Origin: a bacterium UBP4_UBA6127
GTDB taxonomy: Bacteria > UBP4 > UBA4092
Assembly: GCA_002428325.1 (NCBI GenBank)
Contig: DIVR01000032.1
Location: forward strand, 17,518 to 36,600
Length of the DNA stretch: 19,083 bases
Direction: 5' to 3'
Below, one piece after another: positions 15,211 through 19,083 of the stretch. The position numbers and the translations under genes were made by a program. Below the pieces are notes generated by a model that saw nothing but the letters and a program-made list of their open reading frames with translations, ran no database searches and was not told the origin of the DNA. How positions within the stretch are numbered: position 1 is the stretch's first letter; each line of letters begins with the position of its first letter.

Positions 15211-15855
15211 ATGAAAACTTCAATCAGCCGAAAGATTCTCCTGGTACTGGGACTAGGTTTATCCTGGGTATTATTATCGGGATGTATCCCCTCCCTGTAT
15301 CCACTTTATAATGAGGCTGATTTGATTTATGAACCCGGATTGGAAGGTAACTGGCTGAGCGCTGACAGCAGCCAGATTTGGACCTTTTCGCAAAAGACCC
15401 AAGTGGTTTATTCGGGTAGTTACCTGGGGACAAGCACTGATTCGGTTTCCCAGAAATATTATCATCTGGTCATTAGCCAGATAAAGGAAGGAACCATCAC
15501 CGATACCCTGGAGGCACGGTTGGGGAAATTGGGAAATCAATATTACCTGGATTTAACCCCTGATATAGAAGCATTGAATTTGAATAAAGAGGGGATTACG
15601 GCCCTGCATCTGATTCCGGGACATACGTTTTATCCTATGGATTGGGATGGGGAAAATCAGTTTAAACTCTATGCCCTGAATCCGGATGTATTGGAAAAGG
15701 GGATTAAAGATAAAAAATATTCATTGAAACTCGAAGAGATTGATTCCCGGCCCCTGCTGATGTCTCCTACCGGCCAACTCCAGAAATTTATCCTGGCCCA
15801 TGGGAGAGATACTACCCTCTTCCCACCCTCGGATTCTTTTTATAAAATACCCTAG
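15211..15855 (+). CDS. Small lipoprotein of unknown function
   Basis: A 214-residue predicted lipoprotein. It has Lys/Arg at positions 2 and 7-8, a hydrophobic core (9-24) and a canonical lipobox LSGC with lipidated Cys25. Immediately after is IPSLYPLYNEADLIYEPGLE, a pattern I associate with a widespread family of uncharacterised bacterial lipoproteins (the 'PSLYPLY...D...P.L.G.W' type). The remainder is predicted beta-rich, with GNWLSADSSQIWTF (46-59) and paired hydrophobic strands, and no catalytic motif. No good Shine-Dalgarno is visible (GAAGGG about 15 bases upstream). A weak hairpin follows the stop. Two TATAAT-like -10 elements occur upstream (near 15127 and 15152) without well-placed -35s. 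Confidence 0.8.
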   Translation: MKTSISRKILLVLGLGLSWVLLSGCIPSLYPLYNEADLIYEPGLEGNWLSADSSQIWTFSQKTQVVYSGSYLGTSTDSVSQKYYHLVISQIKEGTITDTLEARLGKLGNQYYLDLTPDIEALNLNKEGITALHLIPGHTFYPMDWDGENQFKLYALNPDVLEKGIKDKKYSLKLEEIDSRPLLMSPTGQLQKFILAHGRDTTLFPPSDSFYKIP

Positions 15856-15873
15856 GCATCTTGCCCATAAAAA

Positions 15874-15888
15874 AGCCTGAGCCAGGCT
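15874..15888. terminator. Weak terminator-like hairpin after the lipoprotein gene
   Basis: AGCCTG (15874-15879) pairs with CAGGCT (15883-15888) around AGC. The A-run before it makes a T-tract on the minus strand, so it is best formed for minus-strand transcription. On the plus strand Ts appear only about 9 bases after the stem. It could still mark the 3' end of the lipoprotein transcript. Confidence 0.35.
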
Positions 15889-15901
15889 GAAAAACCCTTT
15901 C

Positions 15902-15919
15902 TTTTGACAGTTGTCAAAA
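15902..15919. repeat. Palindrome-family copy TTTTGACAGTTGTCAAAA
   Basis: Both 8-base arms TTTTGACA/TGTCAAAA are perfect; only the central dinucleotide differs from the site at 1380-1397. It is the first of three sites in about 115 bp. Confidence 0.7.
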
Positions 15920-15950
15920 TAGCAACCCTATGATTATCAGCCTTATATGT

Positions 15951-15968
15951 TTTTGACGCCTGTCAAAA
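15951..15968. repeat. Palindrome-family copy TTTTGACGCCTGTCAAAA
   Basis: Two mismatches to the perfect site. It begins 49 bases after the start of the previous copy and 47 bases before a half-degenerate copy (TTTTGACACCTATAAATA, 15998-16015). This near-regular spacing is somewhat under five helical turns. Confidence 0.65.
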
Positions 15969-16118
15969 GAATAAATTACCTATTCCCCAAATTTCTGTTT
16001 TGACACCTATAAATACCCGGAAAACCCCTATTTTGGGATAGCCCTAAATAAGTATCTGTTAATGAGTTCTAAGATTTTTTGAATTGTTTAAGTGCCAGGG
16101 TGGATTAACCCGGAACAA

Positions 16119-16154
16119 TAATTAAGTGACTTATGTAATTAAGTTGCTTTTATG
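16119..16154 (+). repeat. Two adjacent imperfect tandem repeats (17 and 19 bp)
   Basis: TAATTAAGTGACTTATG (16119-16135) is followed directly by TAATTAAGTTGCTTTTATG (16136-16154). They could be direct-repeat protein-binding sites or simply sequence slippage in an A+T-rich spacer. Confidence 0.5.
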
Positions 16155-16483
16155 ATAAAAACAAAAGATGCTTCCTCGCCTTATTTGACTTAACTAGTAT
16201 TATCCATAAATAAATGATTCTATTGTCACACCCCTCTTACTCCTTAAATACTCATAAAAGAAGACTGCTGATAGCGTAACCTATATATTATCAATATTAT
16301 ACCTGTTAATTACCTAGCCTAATCTTTTTATTTAAATAAAAATATTTTATTTTTTAAAAATAAATGTCGGGAAATGGGCTTCTCATGTCTCTGTATATAT
16401 TGAAGTCTATTAGCTCCTTATATATTAGGAAACAATCTAGGATTAATTCTTAATTTGAAGATAACAAGAAGAGGTGTGAACCG

Positions 16484-17821
16484 ATGAAAAGAGTGATAGG
16501 ACTGGCAATACTATTAGTAAGTTTACTGGGAATATCGCAGGGAGTTACGATAGAGCGGGATGAAAATGGCCTGTTGAAAGTATACCGGCTGCAGCTGGGA
16601 GCCTATCCTGAAGAGAGTACCGCTTTAGTGATACAGTCCCAGGCTCTTGAATCGGGATTCACTCCTGTGAATATCGTGAATGAAAACGGTTATTACAAGG
16701 TCCAAGCTGGAGAGTATCCGGATTATCTGACCGTCAAAGAAACCCAATCCCTTCATACGAGTGCCTGGAAGGGATGTTTTGTGGTTATAAAAGAGATATC
16801 CGAGACCGAGAAGGTCTCTTTGGGAATAGAAGAGAAAAATCATTTATATGAAGAAGATATGGAGCGGGCTGTCCAAAGGCGAAGCGAGGGGCCGGAGGAA
16901 TTATGGGAAAAAGGCTTATTGGCCTGGAAGAGCGCCGAAACTGTTGATGATGCCATTGAGTGTTTTGCCTGCCTAGCCCAGAAATATCCTGCTCATGAGA
17001 AAAGCCAGAAAGCCCGGGTCAATCTAGGGAACCTTTATGCATCCAGAGCTTACCGGATGAAGATAAAAGGAACCGGAGATCCCCAAAGCCAATATCGGAA
17101 TTTACTAAGTTCCGCTTGTTTAATGAAGGAATATCTTAAGAAGAATCCGAATGCTTCTGATGTTGCTGCAGTACAAGAGAAATTAGGCAAAATAAAATAT
17201 TCTCTTTCCCGATACCGTGGGGCCTCAAGACAAAATATTAATGAGGCGATCGAGCAGATTGATTTAGCCTTGGGTAATACGCTTGGTTCAGATAGTGCGA
17301 CTTATTTCCGGATGGAAAAAGCGGCCTATCTTTTGGAATTAGCGCGAAACAAACAAGCGACCTACGACACTGTCATCAATGAGATCAATAAAGCAGAGAA
17401 GGAATCGTCCGGTGCCAGGGATAAGGTGAAGGCCCGGTTGCAGCTGATGAGAGCGGAAGTTTATGTGGAAACAAATAATATGGATTTAGCGGAATATGTG
17501 GCCGATAACCTGGTCAGCCGTTATACCACCTTGAATTCTGAGAAGGCTACGGCCCAGTTTATCCAGGGCTATTGCATCATGCAGAGCCAGCATTTCCGGA
17601 TAGCCATTCCTATGTTTGCTTCTGTTTTAAAGGATTATGATTCCCAGGAAGATCCATTAATAAAACTGACTCAACGTGAGGCTCTTTTATGCAAGGGGAT
17701 ATGCGAATACAAAATAGGTGAAGAAGACCAGTCCAAGGAAACATTGAAATCAGTGATAGAAAAATATCCGAACATGAAAGAATCGGTTGTAGCTCAACGA
17801 TACCTGGACCATATGCAATAG
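16484..17821 (+). CDS. Exported SPOR-domain and TPR-like repeat protein
   Basis: This 445-residue protein has a signal peptide (KR then a hydrophobic stretch to about residue 20). A SPOR-like module follows (about 33-103): VYRLQLGAYPEES matches the first strand, and GYYKVQAGEYPDY matches the second half of the repeat. SPOR domains bind denuded peptidoglycan glycan strands. The rest (about 135-445) is helical TPR-like repeat, for example ELWEKGLLAWKS, DDAIECFACLAQKYP and ETLKSVIEKYP, suited to protein-protein contacts. AGAGGTG lies just upstream of the ATG. A YD-repeat gene starts 25 bases after its stop, so the two are likely one operon. A plausible role is a cell-wall-associated periplasmic adaptor for the exported YD-repeat product, but this is inference. 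Confidence 0.82.
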   Translation: MKRVIGLAILLVSLLGISQGVTIERDENGLLKVYRLQLGAYPEESTALVIQSQALESGFTPVNIVNENGYYKVQAGEYPDYLTVKETQSLHTSAWKGCFVVIKEISETEKVSLGIEEKNHLYEEDMERAVQRRSEGPEELWEKGLLAWKSAETVDDAIECFACLAQKYPAHEKSQKARVNLGNLYASRAYRMKIKGTGDPQSQYRNLLSSACLMKEYLKKNPNASDVAAVQEKLGKIKYSLSRYRGASRQNINEAIEQIDLALGNTLGSDSATYFRMEKAAYLLELARNKQATYDTVINEINKAEKESSGARDKVKARLQLMRAEVYVETNNMDLAEYVADNLVSRYTTLNSEKATAQFIQGYCIMQSQHFRIAIPMFASVLKDYDSQEDPLIKLTQREALLCKGICEYKIGEEDQSKETLKSVIEKYPNMKESVVAQRYLDHMQ

Positions 17822-17846
17822 AAAGCCTACCGAGGGAGAGATAAAA

Positions 17847-19083
17847 ATGAAAACTAATTATAAATTAACATTTATTCAGATAATAAGCGGCTTTTATTTG
17901 TTAACTGCCTTGGCATTAGGTGGTACACCTAATTGGTTCCAGGATTGGACTCAAGATTCCTACTATAATCCATGGATAGATGGCCGGTGCCTTTGTAATG
18001 AGGATGGGAAACCCACCGAAAAAGGTTCAGTTATAGATATGACCAATGGGAATGTAACGATAGAAGAGGCTTATCCTGTCTATCCAACTATTGGGGAACC
18101 CATCACTTTAATACGGCGGCATTTATCTTATGCTGATCCTGCCAAGACATTATCTTTTTCTTCCACCTCGATTGCCAATGGCGGCGGGGGCGGCTTTGCC
18201 AGCACTGTATATACATCTGATTATGATCCTCTTCCAAACTTCGGAAAGGGATCTTTATGGAGCTATTATGAATTCATTAGGGAACCTGTAGTTGCTATGA
18301 CGGGATATGATGATGGTTCAGGTAATTTATATGATATGTCCACCGGTAATAAATACCTGACCCTGTATAAAGGGAATCATATGGTCTTGGTATATCGGCA
18401 GAGTTCAACCGATCCAAGTAAGTTTTATCCACCTGAGGGCATTAAAGACACAATCATCATGGAAGACACCATTTTCCGAAGGGTTACAGAGGATGGCCTA
18501 ACCTTTGGATATTATCGTAATGGTAGTGATTACTGGAATAAAGGGAAACTTGCATATGTTCAGGAACAACATGGACATAAAATCAAACTGATTTATGGGG
18601 GATCCCAGATATTTATATGTGATAAATCGAATAATCAATATGAAATCCGATATACAAGCAGTGGTAAACATCGATATATATATTATTTGGATATAAATGG
18701 TAGAAAATGGCATTATTTTTATTCTGGTTCTACAACGGATGGAAGTGCGGATCTGGTAAGGGTTAATGATGAGAAGTTAGGCAGAAATACATATTACAGT
18801 TACGATAACTCTCATCGGATAAAGTCAGTTTCATACAGTTGGAGTCCTATCAGTACTGCTTATGTCTATGATACTTATGGAAAATGCACCCAAAGGACTG
18901 AAGTCAACCGGGAGACCAGTCAAACCAAAACCTGGTATTATGCCTACGACAGCACGAATTATAGAGCAACAGCGATAGATCCTTCAGGTGTTGCCACTTA
19001 TTATGAATATACAGCTCAAACCTGGCAACTCTCCAAAGTGACCCGCGGGGGAAAGGTCCTGGTCCAGCTTACTCATGATGCGC
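17847..19083 (+). CDS. YD-repeat (RHS-like) exported protein, 5' part
   Basis: The frame is open from the ATG at 17847 to the window edge (412 full codons), with the 3' end outside. GGGAG lies about 8 bases before the ATG. An N-terminal hydrophobic segment (about 8-25) suggests a signal peptide. MTNGNVTIEEAYPVYPTIGEPITLIRRHLSY (65-95) resembles the entry domain of RHS/YD proteins. A Gly run (112-116) is followed by Tyr-rich strand repeats, and recognisable YD units appear from about 310: YYSYDNSHRIKSVSYSW, YVYDTYGKCTQRT and ATAIDPSGVATYYEY. YD-repeat proteins form large beta shells that can enclose a C-terminal toxin or effector, or serve as surface/wall proteins. The decisive C-terminus is not in view. 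Confidence 0.85.
   Translation, partial: MKTNYKLTFIQIISGFYLLTALALGGTPNWFQDWTQDSYYNPWIDGRCLCNEDGKPTEKGSVIDMTNGNVTIEEAYPVYPTIGEPITLIRRHLSYADPAKTLSFSSTSIANGGGGGFASTVYTSDYDPLPNFGKGSLWSYYEFIREPVVAMTGYDDGSGNLYDMSTGNKYLTLYKGNHMVLVYRQSSTDPSKFYPPEGIKDTIIMEDTIFRRVTEDGLTFGYYRNGSDYWNKGKLAYVQEQHGHKIKLIYGGSQIFICDKSNNQYEIRYTSSGKHRYIYYLDINGRKWHYFYSGSTTDGSADLVRVNDEKLGRNTYYSYDNSHRIKSVSYSWSPISTAYVYDTYGKCTQRTEVNRETSQTKTWYYAYDSTNYRATAIDPSGVATYYEYTAQTWQLSKVTRGGKVLVQLTHDA

Larger units (their letters stand above)
15856..16483. other. Long A+T-rich, repeat-laden region upstream of the SPOR/TPR gene
   Basis: No gene is visible in these 628 bases. From left to right: the weak hairpin, then three palindrome-family sites (15902-15919, 15951-15968 and a degenerate one at 15998-16015). 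Next come a tandem imperfect repeat (16119-16154) and an A+T-rich stretch with an 18-bp palindrome TTTTTATTTAAATAAAAA (16325-16342). A possible promoter near 16400-16428 comes last (TTGAAG, then TATATT at 15 bases or TATTAG at 17). The layout looks like a control region. Confidence 0.5.

Overview
The window looks like a chromosomal segment of a free-living bacterium with a Gram-negative-type envelope. It has two lipobox lipoproteins, a SPOR-domain exported protein, several Sec-type signal peptides and a membrane-anchored diguanylate cyclase. Housekeeping genes (purM, rsmG, a tRNA-Arg) sit between poorly characterised accessory genes. By eye the base composition is intermediate over most of the window and clearly more A+T-rich from about 16,000 onward. 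I cannot assign a phylum. The gene mix (B12-type radical SAM proteins, a DapA-like/flavin oxidoreductase pair, an amidohydrolase, YD-repeat proteins) is seen in several uncultured or planctomycete-like lineages, but that is only an impression.

Layout. Positions 1-1092 (minus): purM, ending in a strong terminator at the window edge. 1093-1565: a long intergenic region with a perfect 18-bp palindrome and extra half-sites. 1511-5472 (minus): a tight three-gene operon of two paralogous radical SAM proteins followed by a TPR lipoprotein, closed by a terminator. 5473-5794: divergent spacer with a candidate promoter for the next gene. 5795-7879 (plus): membrane PAS-GAF-PAS-GGDEF diguanylate cyclase. 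7993-10889 (plus): GNAT acetyltransferase, DapA-like aldolase/lyase, and a translationally coupled old-yellow-enzyme-type oxidoreductase. It converges on a minus-strand amidohydrolase (10915-11760), whose last codons are the terminator's T-tract. 12122-12916 (plus): exported hypothetical protein. 12991-13067: tRNA-Arg(CCG). 13254-13300: an unusual perfect 21-bp hairpin. 13366-14178 (minus): rsmG. 14422-14988 (plus): a DJ-1/PfpI-like protein whose nucleophile Cys is Asp, with a TTG start behind a textbook Shine-Dalgarno. 15211-15855 (plus): small lipoprotein. 15856-16483: long A+T-rich control-like region with three palindrome-family sites and a tandem repeat. 16484 to the end (plus): an exported SPOR/TPR protein followed 25 bp later by the start of a YD-repeat (RHS-like) secreted protein that runs off the window.

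The genes do not form one pathway. The most notable items are: (i) a dispersed intergenic palindrome, TTTTGACAGCTGTCAAAA and variants, present in three separate intergenic regions; (ii) the SPOR/TPR plus YD-repeat pair behind an elaborate leader; (iii) the tandem radical SAM plus lipoprotein operon of unknown product; (iv) three enzyme-family members that lack canonical residues (DapA-like without its usual Tyr, flavoenzyme with an incomplete FeS cysteine set, DJ-1-like without its Cys).
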